DNA of 64,000 nt from Pedobacter namyangjuensis (GCF_003313325.1 NZ_QMHQ01000002.1:434001-498000); one strand, 5' to 3'; shown: positions 35,673 to 45,082, numbered from the stretch's first letter. Program-made: numbers and translations. Notes: generated by a model not told the origin, from the letters alone.

Positions 35673-37043
35673 TTATTGTGGTTGCGAAAAAAACGTGGTC
35701 TCTGCCGAGCTAACTATTCTATTATTTGAGTTTACTTCGAACTTAACATCTGTCTTGTAACTCTTTAAATCCTTCGGATTTTTAATCAAGAAAAAAGTGA
35801 TGCTAACTGTCCCTTCCTTAGGCAACATCCCGGTCTTTTGTATAAATTCTATTTTATCATCCGGGTTATCAGATCTAAAAACAAAGTTGATGTCTTTATT
35901 GGTTTTGTTAATCAACTCTGCATTGTATAGATTGCTAATAGTTCCGTCTGGCCTAGCCTGATAAGTTGTGCCACTTGCACGTAAAACTGTTGTTTGTACC
36001 TCGGTTCGTTTATAAACTAGAGATGAGAATATCAGAATCACCACAAATAAAACGGCCGTATAACCGTATGCTTTAATACCTAACTTAAATGGTTTCCTCT
36101 CAGCAATAAAATCCTGACTGTAAAAACCAATTAAATTTTCGGGTTTATGTATTTTAAGCATTACCTCGTTACAGCTATCGATACAAGCCGTGCAATTAAC
36201 ACACTCCAACTGCGTACCTTTTCTAATATCTATACCAGTTGGGCAAACTTGAACGCATAATCCGCAGTCTACGCAATCGCCTTTGCTTGAGTCTATCACC
36301 GCCTTTTGTAATTTGCCCCTAGGTTCACCTCGGTTTTCATCGTACGCTACAATTAAGCTTTGGTTATCCAATAAAACGCCTTGTAATCTTCCGTAAGGAC
36401 AAATTACCGTACAAACAACTTCCCTAACGTAGGCAAAAACGAAATAGAAAACAGCAGTAAATAACCAGATTGACAGAAACCCTGAAACATGTTGGTTAAT
36501 TGGTTCGGTAATAATTTTGTAGAGTTGTTGCGAGCCAATTAGATAAGCTAAAAAAGTATTAGCTATTAAGAATGATATAAAAACGAAAATGCTGTGCTTA
36601 AAACCTTTTTTTAAAACCTTTTCACGTGTCCAAGGTTGGGCATCTAACTTTTTCTGTTGATTTGCATCACCTTCAATCCAATATTCGATTCTTCTAAAAA
36701 CCATCTCCATGAAAATGGTTTGCGGACAAACCCATCCGCACCATAATCTGCCTAGCACTACCGTAAAGCAAACTATAAAAATTAGCACTACCAACATTGC
36801 CAATGCAAATAGATAAAAATCTTGCGGTGTAAATATCAATCCAAAGAATACAAATTTGCGTTCGATAAAATTGATTAACACCATTTGTTCGCCACCCATT
36901 TTTAGATGCGGTGCAGCAAATAAAAATAGCAAAAGAACATAACTTACCCATTTACGATAGTTGTATAACTTACCAGCTGGTTTTTTCGGATAAAGGAAGT
37001 TACGTCCTTTTTTCTCTTTGCTATTTTTTTGCGGTTGTATCAT
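35673..37043 (-). CDS. ccoG: cytochrome c oxidase accessory protein CcoG (RdxA/FixG)
   Basis: A 456-aa inner-membrane protein with about five TM helices, a ferredoxin-like double 4Fe-4S segment and a C-terminal Ig-like domain (about 345-455). The Fe-S segment includes CVDCGLCVQVCPTGIDI and CVNCTACIDSCNE. CcoG reduces copper for delivery to the cbb3 active site. It overlaps the ccoP end by 23 bases. Confidence 0.93.
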   Translation of the reverse strand: MIQPQKNSKEKKGRNFLYPKKPAGKLYNYRKWVSYVLLLFLFAAPHLKMGGEQMVLINFIERKFVFFGLIFTPQDFYLFALAMLVVLIFIVCFTVVLGRLWCGWVCPQTIFMEMVFRRIEYWIEGDANQQKKLDAQPWTREKVLKKGFKHSIFVFISFLIANTFLAYLIGSQQLYKIITEPINQHVSGFLSIWLFTAVFYFVFAYVREVVCTVICPYGRLQGVLLDNQSLIVAYDENRGEPRGKLQKAVIDSSKGDCVDCGLCVQVCPTGIDIRKGTQLECVNCTACIDSCNEVMLKIHKPENLIGFYSQDFIAERKPFKLGIKAYGYTAVLFVVILIFSSLVYKRTEVQTTVLRASGTTYQARPDGTISNLYNAELINKTNKDINFVFRSDNPDDKIEFIQKTGMLPKEGTVSITFFLIKNPKDLKSYKTDVKFEVNSNNRIVSSAETTFFSQPQ

Positions 37044-37956
37044 TTGCTACTGTTCCTTCTGCACTGTTCGATACATATTTCTCCCCTTGTGCACTTTTTG
37101 CACCTGCCGGATTTGAACCCTGCAAAGACAAAATGTAATTGGTAACCTCACTTATTTTTTGTGAGGTTAAATTTTTCTCCCAGCTTACCATTCCTTTTGC
37201 CGGCACACCATATTTAACTACCTTGAAAACATCACTTACGCTTCCGCCGTGCAACCAAAACTCATCTGTTAGGTTCGGCCCCACCAATCCTTGGCCCTTA
37301 TCGCCATGACAAGCAATGCAGTTAGCATCGAAAACCATTTTACCATTGGCAACCTGAGTGGCGTCAATCTTTACAGTATTTTCATCGAAATTGGTGGTAG
37401 ATTTTGCTAAAAAAGCACGTTTTGCAACATCTGCTTTAGCGATCTCAGTAGCATACTCATCGTCTTGCCTTTCTCCATATTCGCCAACATGGTAATAATA
37501 CAGGTAGCCTGCTGCGAAAATCAAGGTTCCATAAAAAAGCACATTAAACCAAGCTGGTATCGGATTATTCAACTCCTTAATTCCATCATAAGCATGTGGA
37601 ATCTCTAAACCTTTCTCCTCCTCAATCGGTCTTAAACTAAGTAGCTTTGTCCAAATATTTGGCTTTGTTTTATTCTGCACAAGCCATTCATCGTAATCTA
37701 GTAAAGGATCTGCTTTAAATTTAATATAAGGTTGCGGATTAGTTTTTTCCTTCAACATTATTTTAAATGCGTTAAACAACGTAACCGAAACCAGCAATAA
37801 AACTATGGCAAATAAAAGCAGAGCGATGATTAATATTTCAGTTGTACTTAAACCTAAGCTAGGCGCTTGAATAGTCGGTGCAACAACTTCTTCGGTTTGG
37901 GCAAAAGCGCCAAAGCCAAGAAACATAAATGAAAGCAATAATTTAGTCCTCTTCAT
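37021..37956 (-). CDS. ccoP: cbb3 oxidase cytochrome c subunit CcoP, single-heme form
   Basis: A 311-aa protein with a signal-like helix (1-20), TM helices at about 40-62 and 135-152 (NPIPAWFNVLFYGTLIFAAG is typical of CcoP), and one cytochrome c domain. CxxCH is C213-IA-C216-H217 and the likely axial Met is 256. Classic CcoP has two such hemes; only one is present here. It passes electrons to CcoO. Its last 25 residues are Ala/Gly/Ser-rich and disordered. Confidence 0.9.
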   Translation of the reverse strand: MKRTKLLLSFMFLGFGAFAQTEEVVAPTIQAPSLGLSTTEILIIALLLFAIVLLLVSVTLFNAFKIMLKEKTNPQPYIKFKADPLLDYDEWLVQNKTKPNIWTKLLSLRPIEEEKGLEIPHAYDGIKELNNPIPAWFNVLFYGTLIFAAGYLYYYHVGEYGERQDDEYATEIAKADVAKRAFLAKSTTNFDENTVKIDATQVANGKMVFDANCIACHGDKGQGLVGPNLTDEFWLHGGSVSDVFKVVKYGVPAKGMVSWEKNLTSQKISEVTNYILSLQGSNPAGAKSAQGEKYVSNSAEGTVANDTTAKK

Positions 37957-38125
37957 CGGTATTATTTTGTTGGTTTTCGAAAGGTAGATTACTCATAATT
38001 TGGATATGGCCCTTGCTCATTTTGTACAGATAAACCGCCACAATAAGGAAGAAAACCATAAAGATGATAAGCGAAGTAATTAAGTAAAATTCGCCTCCTG
38101 CTAAGTCTTTTAATTGTTTAAACAT
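37943..38125 (-). CDS. ccoQ: small CcoQ-like membrane subunit
   Basis: A 60-aa protein with one TM helix (about 13-34), an intracellular basic turn and an acidic tail NQQNNTDEED. Size and position between ccoNO and ccoP match CcoQ, a non-catalytic subunit that stabilises the complex. It overlaps ccoP by 14 bases and follows ccoNO after 2. Confidence 0.75.
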   Translation of the reverse strand: MFKQLKDLAGGEFYLITSLIIFMVFFLIVAVYLYKMSKGHIQIMSNLPFENQQNNTDEED

Positions 38126-38127
38126 AA

Positions 38128-40272
38128 CTATTGATTTGATGGAATAGTTGATTTGTTAGCTTTGATATCTGCACCTAAACGCTGTAAGTAGGCAATTAAA
38201 GCAATAATTTCTTTGTCGCTTTTAACATTGATGTTGTTCTGTTTCAGGTCTGCCGAAATTTCTTCTGCCTGTTGTTTCAACTTGTCGTTGGCTTCTAGTT
38301 CAAAGCCTTTACGATACGGAACACCTAAAGTTTGCATCGCTTTAATTTTGGCTTCTGTAGTAGAAATATCCAAGGTTTGTGTAATTAGCCAAGGATACGG
38401 AGGCATAATACTTCCAGGCGACATTGAATTGGGATCTAACATGTGGTTAAAATGCCAAGCATTAGAGTATTTCCCTCCTAACCTGTGCAAATCTGGTCCG
38501 GTTCTTTTACTTCCCCATAAAAATGGATGATCGTAAACATATTCTCCAGCTTTGCTGTACTCGCCATATCTTTCAGTTTCTGAACGGAATGGTCGAACGG
38601 TTTGGGTATGGCAGTTTACACATCCTTCTTTAATGTATAAATCTCTACCCTGTAACTCTAAAGGTGTGTAAGGTTTAACAGATGCAATGGTTGGTATGTT
38701 AGATTCGATAGTAAACGTTGGCATCATCTCTATCATACCTCCAATTAAGATTACAATTAAAGAGAACACCATAAACTTCATCGGCTTGCGCTCCAAAACG
38801 CGGTGCCATTTTTTATCTGCAGGATCAGTTTCTTCAATTTCCGGCGCTAGAGGCATTGCTTCGGCAGTTTCGTCGGCTACCAAACTACCCTTTAACATAG
38901 TTTTTCCTAAGTTGTAAGCCATAACAACTACACCAGATAAGTATAGTGCACCACCAATTCCACGCAAAACATGCATCGGTATTATTTGCAATGTTGTAGT
39001 TAAAAAGTTAGGATATTTTAACAAGCCTTCTTGGGTAAACTCTTTCCACATTAAACCTTGTGTAAAACCTGCCCAATACATTGGCACTGCGTAAAACAAA
39101 ATACCTAATGTGCCCACCCAGAAATGGAACGATGCCATTTTTTTAGAGTATAGCTCAGTTTTGTAGATTCTTGGCACCAACCAATACATAATACCAAAGG
39201 TTAAAAAACCATTCCAGCCAAGTGCACCAACATGTACATGGGCTACAATCCAATCCGTAAAGTGAGCAACAGCATTTATTTGTTTCAACGAAAGCATTGG
39301 ACCTTCAAATGTTGCCATACCATAAGCGGTAAGCGCAACCACCATAAACTTTAAGGTTACATCTTCCCTAACTTTATCCCAAGCTCCACGTAAGGTTAGC
39401 AAGCCGTTAATCATACCTCCCCAACTTGGTGCAATAAGCATTATTGAAAAAGCTACGCCTAAAGATTGGGCCCAACCTGGCAAAGAGGTATATAGCAAGT
39501 GGTGGGGGCCAGCCCAGATGTAGATAAATATTAACGACCAAAAGTGAAGAATACTTAATTTATAAGAATACACCGGACGATTTGCCATTTTAGGCAAAAA
39601 GTAATACATCATACCTAAATATGGCGTAGTTAAGAAAAACGCTACAGCATTATGTCCATACCACCATTGCACCAATGCATCTTGAACGCCAGCGAAAACA
39701 TAATAACTTTTTAAGAACGATATTGGCAGCTGAAACGAGTTAACAATATGCAAAACAGCAATGGTTACAAAAGTTGCGATGTAAAACCAAATGGCTACGT
39801 ATAAATGACGCTCCCTACGTTTAAAAATAGTACCGAACATATTGACACCAAAAACTACCCAAATAACGGTAATGGCAATATCGATTGGCCACTCTAATTC
39901 TGCATATTCATGAGATGATGTAAAACCTAAAGGGAGTGTGATTACCGCCGAAACGATAATTAATTGCCAGCCCCAAAAATGGATTTTACTTAAGGCTGTG
40001 CTAAACATACGTGCTTTGAGCAAACGTTGTAAAGAGTAGTAAACACCCATAAAAATAGCGTTCCCCACAAAGGCAAAAATTACGGCATTTGTGTGTAATG
40101 GTCTAATTCTACCAAAAGTGGTGTATTGGTTGCCCATATTCATTTCGGGCTTAAACAATTGCATGGCTACAAGCAAACCTACGGTCATGCCTATAATGCC
40201 CCAAACAATTGTTGCAATACCAAAGTCGCGGACGATTTTGTTGTCGTAAGAAAATTTTTCTAGCTGCATCAT
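38128..40272 (-). CDS. ccoNO: fused cbb3 oxidase subunits CcoN-CcoO
   Basis: A 714-aa fusion starting at one of two adjacent ATGs (40272 or 40269). The N-terminal CcoN part (about 1-480) has 12 TM helices and the heme/CuB histidines, for example in HTNAVIFAF, WWYGHNAVAFFLT and HVHVGALGWNG. The C-terminal CcoO part has one TM anchor and a c-type heme with C551-VN-C554-H555, plus the RTGPDLHRLGG stretch. This is the oxygen-reducing core of a high-affinity terminal oxidase. The fusion is typical of Bacteroidota. Confidence 0.95.
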   Translation of the reverse strand: MMQLEKFSYDNKIVRDFGIATIVWGIIGMTVGLLVAMQLFKPEMNMGNQYTTFGRIRPLHTNAVIFAFVGNAIFMGVYYSLQRLLKARMFSTALSKIHFWGWQLIIVSAVITLPLGFTSSHEYAELEWPIDIAITVIWVVFGVNMFGTIFKRRERHLYVAIWFYIATFVTIAVLHIVNSFQLPISFLKSYYVFAGVQDALVQWWYGHNAVAFFLTTPYLGMMYYFLPKMANRPVYSYKLSILHFWSLIFIYIWAGPHHLLYTSLPGWAQSLGVAFSIMLIAPSWGGMINGLLTLRGAWDKVREDVTLKFMVVALTAYGMATFEGPMLSLKQINAVAHFTDWIVAHVHVGALGWNGFLTFGIMYWLVPRIYKTELYSKKMASFHFWVGTLGILFYAVPMYWAGFTQGLMWKEFTQEGLLKYPNFLTTTLQIIPMHVLRGIGGALYLSGVVVMAYNLGKTMLKGSLVADETAEAMPLAPEIEETDPADKKWHRVLERKPMKFMVFSLIVILIGGMIEMMPTFTIESNIPTIASVKPYTPLELQGRDLYIKEGCVNCHTQTVRPFRSETERYGEYSKAGEYVYDHPFLWGSKRTGPDLHRLGGKYSNAWHFNHMLDPNSMSPGSIMPPYPWLITQTLDISTTEAKIKAMQTLGVPYRKGFELEANDKLKQQAEEISADLKQNNINVKSDKEIIALIAYLQRLGADIKANKSTIPSNQ

Positions 40273-40302
40273 AAATAGAAAATATTGTGTTTTGTTATTA
40301 AG

Positions 40303-40368
40303 CAAAGGTATTTAGCATGGCAAGCATAGCTGATGACAGCTATTACCCTTAATTGTGATTATCGTCAC
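40303..40368 (-). promoter_or_regulatory. internal promoter of ccoNO with FNR-like box
   Basis: On the minus strand the box GTGAT-TATC-GTCAC (40355-40368) is centred 58.5 nt upstream of the G of TACCTTTG (40310-40303), an exact TAnnTTTG. The box overlaps the last codons of ccoS. No -33 TTG is present, consistent with activator dependence. One base of the right half deviates from TGAT-N4-ATCA. Confidence 0.5.
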
Positions 40369-40552
40369 TTTTCGGATTTGGATCTGCTTTTCGGGTATCT
40401 ACAGTATCAACTACCTCGTCGTCAAATAGAATTCTTACGCCAGGAGTGTAAACGTCATCATGTTGCCCTGATTTAAGTGACCAGATAAATGCACCTAAGA
40501 AAATGAGTGCCATAGCCACACTGCAACCCACTAAAAAATATAAGATGTTCAT
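40349..40552 (-). CDS. ccoS: cbb3 oxidase maturation protein CcoS
   Basis: A 67-aa protein with one TM helix (about 3-24) followed by the family motif LKSGQHDD and an acidic/polar tail. CcoS is needed for loading cofactors into CcoN. It overlaps the end of ccoI by 4 bases. Its 3' end contains the FNR-like box for ccoNO. Confidence 0.9.
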   Translation of the reverse strand: MNILYFLVGCSVAMALIFLGAFIWSLKSGQHDDVYTPGVRILFDDEVVDTVDTRKADPNPKSDDNHN

Positions 40553-42933
40553 AAAAGTTTATTTTTACGTGCGTATAATCTGGTGGCTATACTGGTAAAG
40601 CTAATAATGGTGATGGTGCTTAGGGGCATTAAAACCGCTGCAACAAGTGGATACAAAGTTCCTTGTACGGCATAATATAAGCCAACGCAGTTGTAGGCAG
40701 ATGCAATAGCAAAGCTTATTTTTATAATGGTCAGCCCATCTCTGCTAAGCTTCACGAAATTGGGCAGATATTTTAACGAGCTTCCTTTTAAAATTGCATC
40801 GCAACCTGGCGTAAAATTGTTAATGTTATCTGTTAGGGCAATACCGAAATTACTTTGTTTTAGTGCACCGGCATCGTTTAGACCATCTCCAAGCATCATT
40901 ACCTTTTTACCTTCTTCTTGTTTAGCTAAAATGGCATTTAGCTTCTGTACTGGGCTTTGCTCAAAATGGATTTTGGTTTGGGCTGGGAAAAATCGTTGCA
41001 ATTGTTGTTTGTCTTTTTCTGTATCCCCCGAAAGAATATTTAGATCAAAATCGTTTTTTAAATCGGCAATTAAAGGCTGTAAACCATCTCTCCACTCCTG
41101 CTGAATTTTAAAACAACCTTTGTAAATATTTGCAATTACAATGTGTACTCCGTTGCTATCATCATGCTCTATGCCCAAGGGCAAAAGGTTTTTGCTACCA
41201 GCATAAACCATTACCTGATTAACCAAGCCTTTTACACCTTTACCCGGCGTTTCTACATAATCAACCACTTGATAAGACTTATTGGCGCCAAGATTTTTTA
41301 AAATATGCTGACTTAATGGGTGCGAAGAATTCCTGAGCAATGATGCCACTAATAATTGCTCTTCGTGATTTAAGAAGCCTGAGAAATGCAAGGTTGCAGT
41401 TTCTGTAGTAGTTAATGTTCCAGTTTTATCAAAAATAATGGTATCACAATCTGCCAGTTGCTCTACTGCATCAGTGTTTTTTACATAAAATCCTCTTTTG
41501 TCAAATACAGATAGAATTGCAGATAATGTAAAAGGCGTACTTAATGCCAAAACACAAGGGCAAGCGACAATAATTACTGCGGTAAATGCCGACCAAGCTT
41601 TTGTACTATCTCCCTGATAAAACCAATATGCTAGGGCACTAAATGCAATTACAAAAACACCTATACTAAAGTATTTCGCAATATCGTCGTTAAAGTTTTT
41701 GCGTTTGAAATTAGTTTTGTAATGATCCTTATTCCATAATCCCGTTAAGTAACTCTGCGAAGCCAGCTTAACAATTTCCACTTCAATGGCCTCTCCCATT
41801 TGTCGGCCACCGGCGTAAACCATCTCGCCTAAAACTTTTTGTTGAGGCTCTGCTTCGCCGGTTACGAAGCTCATATCCAGCCATGCATCGCCTTTCATTA
41901 AAATGGCGTCTGCCGGAATCAATTCTCCGTTTCTAATCCATAACCTATCACCTATAGCCAATTCGTTAATAGCAACAGGTTTTTCTTTCCCATCTTGAAG
42001 CGTAGTAATGGCAATAGGAAAATACGAACGGTAATCTCTATCAAAAGAAATATGATGGTAGGTACGCTGTTTTACCCATTTGCCCATCAACAATAAAAAT
42101 ATCAGTGCTGTTAGCGTATCAGCAAAACCCGGACCTTGATCAAAAACTATAGTATAAGCAGTGCGGATAAACAAAACCGCAATAATTAATGCCAAAGGCG
42201 TATCAAGATTAACGTGTTTATGTTTTAAGCTAGTTATTGCCGAGGTAAAATATTCTTTACCGCAGTAAAATGTAGACGGAATGCAAAAAGCAAGATTTAT
42301 CCAACCAAATAGATATTGGAAGTTTTTTTCCAATCCTGATAAGCCAAAATATTCAGGAAAACTGAATAGCATTACATTACTCATGCAAAAACCAGCAACC
42401 GCAATTTTTAAAATCAACTCTTTGTTAACTGATTTACTTTTCTCCTTAACTACGTCTTGCAAACTGATTAAGGGTTCGTAACCAATCTGGCTCAAACATT
42501 CTACAACCTCACGTAAAGAAATATCGCTATGCTTAAAACTTAAAGTAGCCTGTTTTTTAAGAAAATCTATTCTAGAATTATAGATAGCAGGATTAATTTT
42601 ATATAAATGCTCTAACAACCAAATACATGAACTACAGTGTATAGCGGGCATATAAAATGTAATGATTGTATTTTCATTATCCTTATAATCAATTAATTGA
42701 GCAACTATTGATGCTTCATCTAGATATTCGAAATGTGCATTGCTTTGTTGTTTTTGTCCGGGTGTTTGATTGTAAGCGTAATAATTGCACATGTTGTTTT
42801 CAGATAAAATCTGGTAAACACTTTTACATCCAACACAACAGAATTTCCTATCGTCGTAATCGATTTTATAATTGGTCAGCGTTTCTCCGCAGTGGTAACA
42901 AACCGAATCTGTGATGGTATCCTGAACTTTCAT
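40549..42933 (-). CDS. ccoI: copper-translocating P-type ATPase CcoI/FixI
   Basis: A 794-aa ATPase. The N-terminus has a Cys-rich metal site (CYHCGETL, CCVGCKSVYQ) and a HMA-like domain with IHCSSCIWLLEHL. Eight TM helices include the CPCVLALSTP ion path. DKTGTLT holds the phosphorylated Asp and GDGLNDAGAL is the hinge. It exports copper used in building the cbb3 oxidase. Full family length. Confidence 0.93.
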   Translation of the reverse strand: MKVQDTITDSVCYHCGETLTNYKIDYDDRKFCCVGCKSVYQILSENNMCNYYAYNQTPGQKQQSNAHFEYLDEASIVAQLIDYKDNENTIITFYMPAIHCSSCIWLLEHLYKINPAIYNSRIDFLKKQATLSFKHSDISLREVVECLSQIGYEPLISLQDVVKEKSKSVNKELILKIAVAGFCMSNVMLFSFPEYFGLSGLEKNFQYLFGWINLAFCIPSTFYCGKEYFTSAITSLKHKHVNLDTPLALIIAVLFIRTAYTIVFDQGPGFADTLTALIFLLLMGKWVKQRTYHHISFDRDYRSYFPIAITTLQDGKEKPVAINELAIGDRLWIRNGELIPADAILMKGDAWLDMSFVTGEAEPQQKVLGEMVYAGGRQMGEAIEVEIVKLASQSYLTGLWNKDHYKTNFKRKNFNDDIAKYFSIGVFVIAFSALAYWFYQGDSTKAWSAFTAVIIVACPCVLALSTPFTLSAILSVFDKRGFYVKNTDAVEQLADCDTIIFDKTGTLTTTETATLHFSGFLNHEEQLLVASLLRNSSHPLSQHILKNLGANKSYQVVDYVETPGKGVKGLVNQVMVYAGSKNLLPLGIEHDDSNGVHIVIANIYKGCFKIQQEWRDGLQPLIADLKNDFDLNILSGDTEKDKQQLQRFFPAQTKIHFEQSPVQKLNAILAKQEEGKKVMMLGDGLNDAGALKQSNFGIALTDNINNFTPGCDAILKGSSLKYLPNFVKLSRDGLTIIKISFAIASAYNCVGLYYAVQGTLYPLVAAVLMPLSTITIISFTSIATRLYARKNKLL

Positions 42934-42953
42934 AGCTGTTAAGGGTTGATGTT

Positions 42954-44300
42954 TTAAATGGCTGTACTAAAAACCTTTGTGGCTGGTTGTTTTTGCCATA
43001 ACCGCTCGTCGAAAGCCATACATATATTTCTTAAAAACGATTTTCCGATCTCAGAGACTGTAACGCTGTAATCGTCCAGTTTCACAATTTTATCAGCAAC
43101 CATTGGTGCTAATCGCTCGCTTATAATTAAAGGAATTTGATTGCTAAATTTCGTCTCGTTTTGGCACATCAAATTAAGTATGTGTTTACGGATATAGAGG
43201 TCTAAATCAGTAAGTAAATGACCTTTTTCCAAAGCGAAATCTCCTTTATTTATAGTTTTAAGGTATGCTTCAACGGTTTTTAAGTTTTGTGCAAAAGCAT
43301 TGCCGCTATCGCTTATCGAAGATACGCCCAAACCCAAAAGCATGCTGGTATACTGATGCGTATAGCCCATAAAATTTCGATGTAATTTTCTGTTTTCACT
43401 TGCTTTGAAAAGCGCATCGCTACCTAGGGCAAAATGATCCATACCAATCTCCTTGTACCCGGCATCCAACAATATTTCTCTTCCTAATTGGTACAGCGCA
43501 AACTTTTCGTTCTCTTTGGGAATATCTCTTTCGGTATAGCGTCGCTGGCCAGGCTTTAACCAAGGCACATGGGCATAGCTATAAAATGCAATCCTATCTG
43601 GCTTTAGGTTGATAACCTCTTTAATTGTATTAGCTAAACCATTTAAATTTTGAAAAGGTAGGCCATAGATCAAATCAAAATTAACCGAATCATAACCTAT
43701 TTCTCTGGCCTTATTAGTTATGGTGGCAACTTGTTCAACTGTTTGAAAACGATTAATCATCAGCTGTACATGTGGATCAAAATCTTGAATGCCTAAGCTT
43801 ACACGTTTAAAACCGAATTGGTAAAGTGTTTGAAGGTGGTCAACAGTTGTATTGTCTGGATGCCCTTCGAAAGAACATTCTATTTGATCGATGGTATGTT
43901 GCTTACCTAAAATGGCATCCAACAAAGTTTTCAGATTTTTGGCGCTAAAAAAAGTTGGTGTTCCGCCGCCCAAATGCAATTCTCTAATTTTAGGTGTTTC
44001 GCCCAAAACTTCACAGTACATCTCCCACTCCTTAATAACCGCTTCAATGTAAGGAACTTCTACACCATGATTTTTGGTGATGCGTGTATTGCAACCACAA
44101 TAAGTACATAAACTCTCGCAAAAAGGCAAGTGAATGTAAACACTTATGCCTTCAGAGCTATTATTGGCATAATTTGTTTTTAAGGCATTTAGCCATTTTT
44201 CTGTTGTAAACTTCGCTATATCCCAATACGGAACAGTTGGGTAACTTGTGTAGCGAGGCGCCGCCACGTTATATTTTTTTAAAAGACTTAATGTTTCCAT
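42954..44300 (-). CDS. hemN: oxygen-independent coproporphyrinogen III dehydrogenase
   Basis: A 448-aa radical SAM enzyme with the cluster ligands C61, C65 and C68 plus C70 in FCESLCTYCGC. HLGGGTPTF and the HemN C-terminal domain are present. It makes protoporphyrinogen IX without oxygen, feeding heme to the oxidase under low oxygen. It sits inside the cbb3 operon, 2 bp after the half-dehydrogenase gene. Confidence 0.93.
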   Translation of the reverse strand: METLSLLKKYNVAAPRYTSYPTVPYWDIAKFTTEKWLNALKTNYANNSSEGISVYIHLPFCESLCTYCGCNTRITKNHGVEVPYIEAVIKEWEMYCEVLGETPKIRELHLGGGTPTFFSAKNLKTLLDAILGKQHTIDQIECSFEGHPDNTTVDHLQTLYQFGFKRVSLGIQDFDPHVQLMINRFQTVEQVATITNKAREIGYDSVNFDLIYGLPFQNLNGLANTIKEVINLKPDRIAFYSYAHVPWLKPGQRRYTERDIPKENEKFALYQLGREILLDAGYKEIGMDHFALGSDALFKASENRKLHRNFMGYTHQYTSMLLGLGVSSISDSGNAFAQNLKTVEAYLKTINKGDFALEKGHLLTDLDLYIRKHILNLMCQNETKFSNQIPLIISERLAPMVADKIVKLDDYSVTVSEIGKSFLRNICMAFDERLWQKQPATKVFSTAI

Positions 44301-44302
44301 TT

Positions 44303-44731
44303 TTAGCCCTCCTTTTTATGTGCACGACAGTTTAATGCACAAGCACATGCACTACCCACGCAAATACCTGCCGCCCATTGATCAAGGTTTTTTATAACCT
44401 GCTGCATACCTTCAAAACTGGTGTTTGCACCATCTTCAAACGGAACATTTGCAATTTTTACCCCAGCGAGTGCTGCCGCATTTAAATCGATATGGTCTGT
44501 AGTAAAAGAGGTAGTTGCAATGTATTTAATGCCGTTAGCCCTTAAACCTGCAATTAAGTCTGCATCCACTTTGTCTTGGTTAAAAACCAATAGTGCTTCC
44601 TTTCCATTAACAAAAGCCAAAGTTTCTTTGCTTAAGCTATTAGCAATAATGGTAATGTCATGCTTTTTGTAATTGGCCAAAACCAACCATTCTTTTTCAT
44701 TAGGTTTAATATTATAAGCAATAGCTTTCAT
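44303..44731 (-). CDS. half-size D-2-hydroxyacid-dehydrogenase-like protein with Cys-rich tail
   Basis: A 142-aa protein that resembles the first part of D-lactate dehydrogenase-type enzymes. VFNQDKVDADLIAGLRANGIKYIATTSF and the following DHIDLNAAALAGVKIANVP stretch align with LdhA. It ends before the NAD-binding Rossmann domain. In its place is a short tail with five Cys (CVGSACACALNC region). It cannot be a normal dehydrogenase. It is the first gene of the cbb3 operon and starts 64-72 nt from the FNR-like box. Possible metal or redox role; unproven. Confidence 0.7.
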   Translation of the reverse strand: MKAIAYNIKPNEKEWLVLANYKKHDITIIANSLSKETLAFVNGKEALLVFNQDKVDADLIAGLRANGIKYIATTSFTTDHIDLNAAALAGVKIANVPFEDGANTSFEGMQQVIKNLDQWAAGICVGSACACALNCRAHKKEG

Positions 44732-44751
44732 ACGATGAATAATTGTGTATG

Positions 44752-44817
44752 CAAAACTACCTATGCCTTTCGCTAACGTAGATGAGGTTGGTTAGACAAA
44801 AAAGTGATCTTCATCAC
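44752..44817 (-). promoter_or_regulatory. cbb3 operon promoter with FNR/FixK-like box
   Basis: The palindrome GTGAT-CTTC-ATCAC (44804-44817) is perfect and matches the FNR/FixK box TTGAT-N4-ATCAA except at its outer bases. Its centre is 58.5 nt upstream of the G of TAGTTTTG (minus strand, 44759-44752), an exact TAnnTTTG. The start codon is 20 nt further. This is the spacing of a class I activator site. No -33 TTG is seen. Confidence 0.68.
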
Positions 44818-44938
44818 GGTAAGTCAAAAGTGGAAAGTTAAAGGTAAAAAGTTCAGGTAGAAAGTCTGCCACAGAAACTTTAAAATAAAAAGTCCTAAGC
44901 CCTGAATACCGAATTAGCGTTTAAAAAGTTTAAATTGG

Positions 44939-44973
44939 AAAAACCCTAGCTTTACAAGCTAAAAATCTTGGGT
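44939..44973 (-). terminator. probable terminator of the kinase/regulator operon
   Basis: On the minus strand TAGCTT pairs with AAGCTA around a 3-nt loop (44961-44947). An outer ACCC/GGGT pair is separated by an internal bulge, followed by U5 (44943-44939). It is about 110 nt past the regulator stop codon. Confidence 0.5.
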
Positions 44974-45082
44974 GCGATTAAGTTTTAGTTGGTTCGACAT
45001 GGTAGACAGTTAAAACTACGTGAGGACGAACTGCAAACCAACAACGAACGACGAATAACGATCAACGCCAAACGCAAGCAAC

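Larger units (their letters stand above)
44732..45082. other. 351-bp control region of the cbb3 operon
   Basis: No gene. It holds the cbb3 operon promoter and FNR-like box (44752-44817), a degenerate purine-rich repeat (about 44822-44864), a terminator for the kinase/regulator operon (44939-44973) and a C/A-rich low-complexity stretch (about 45036-45080). Confidence 0.6.
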
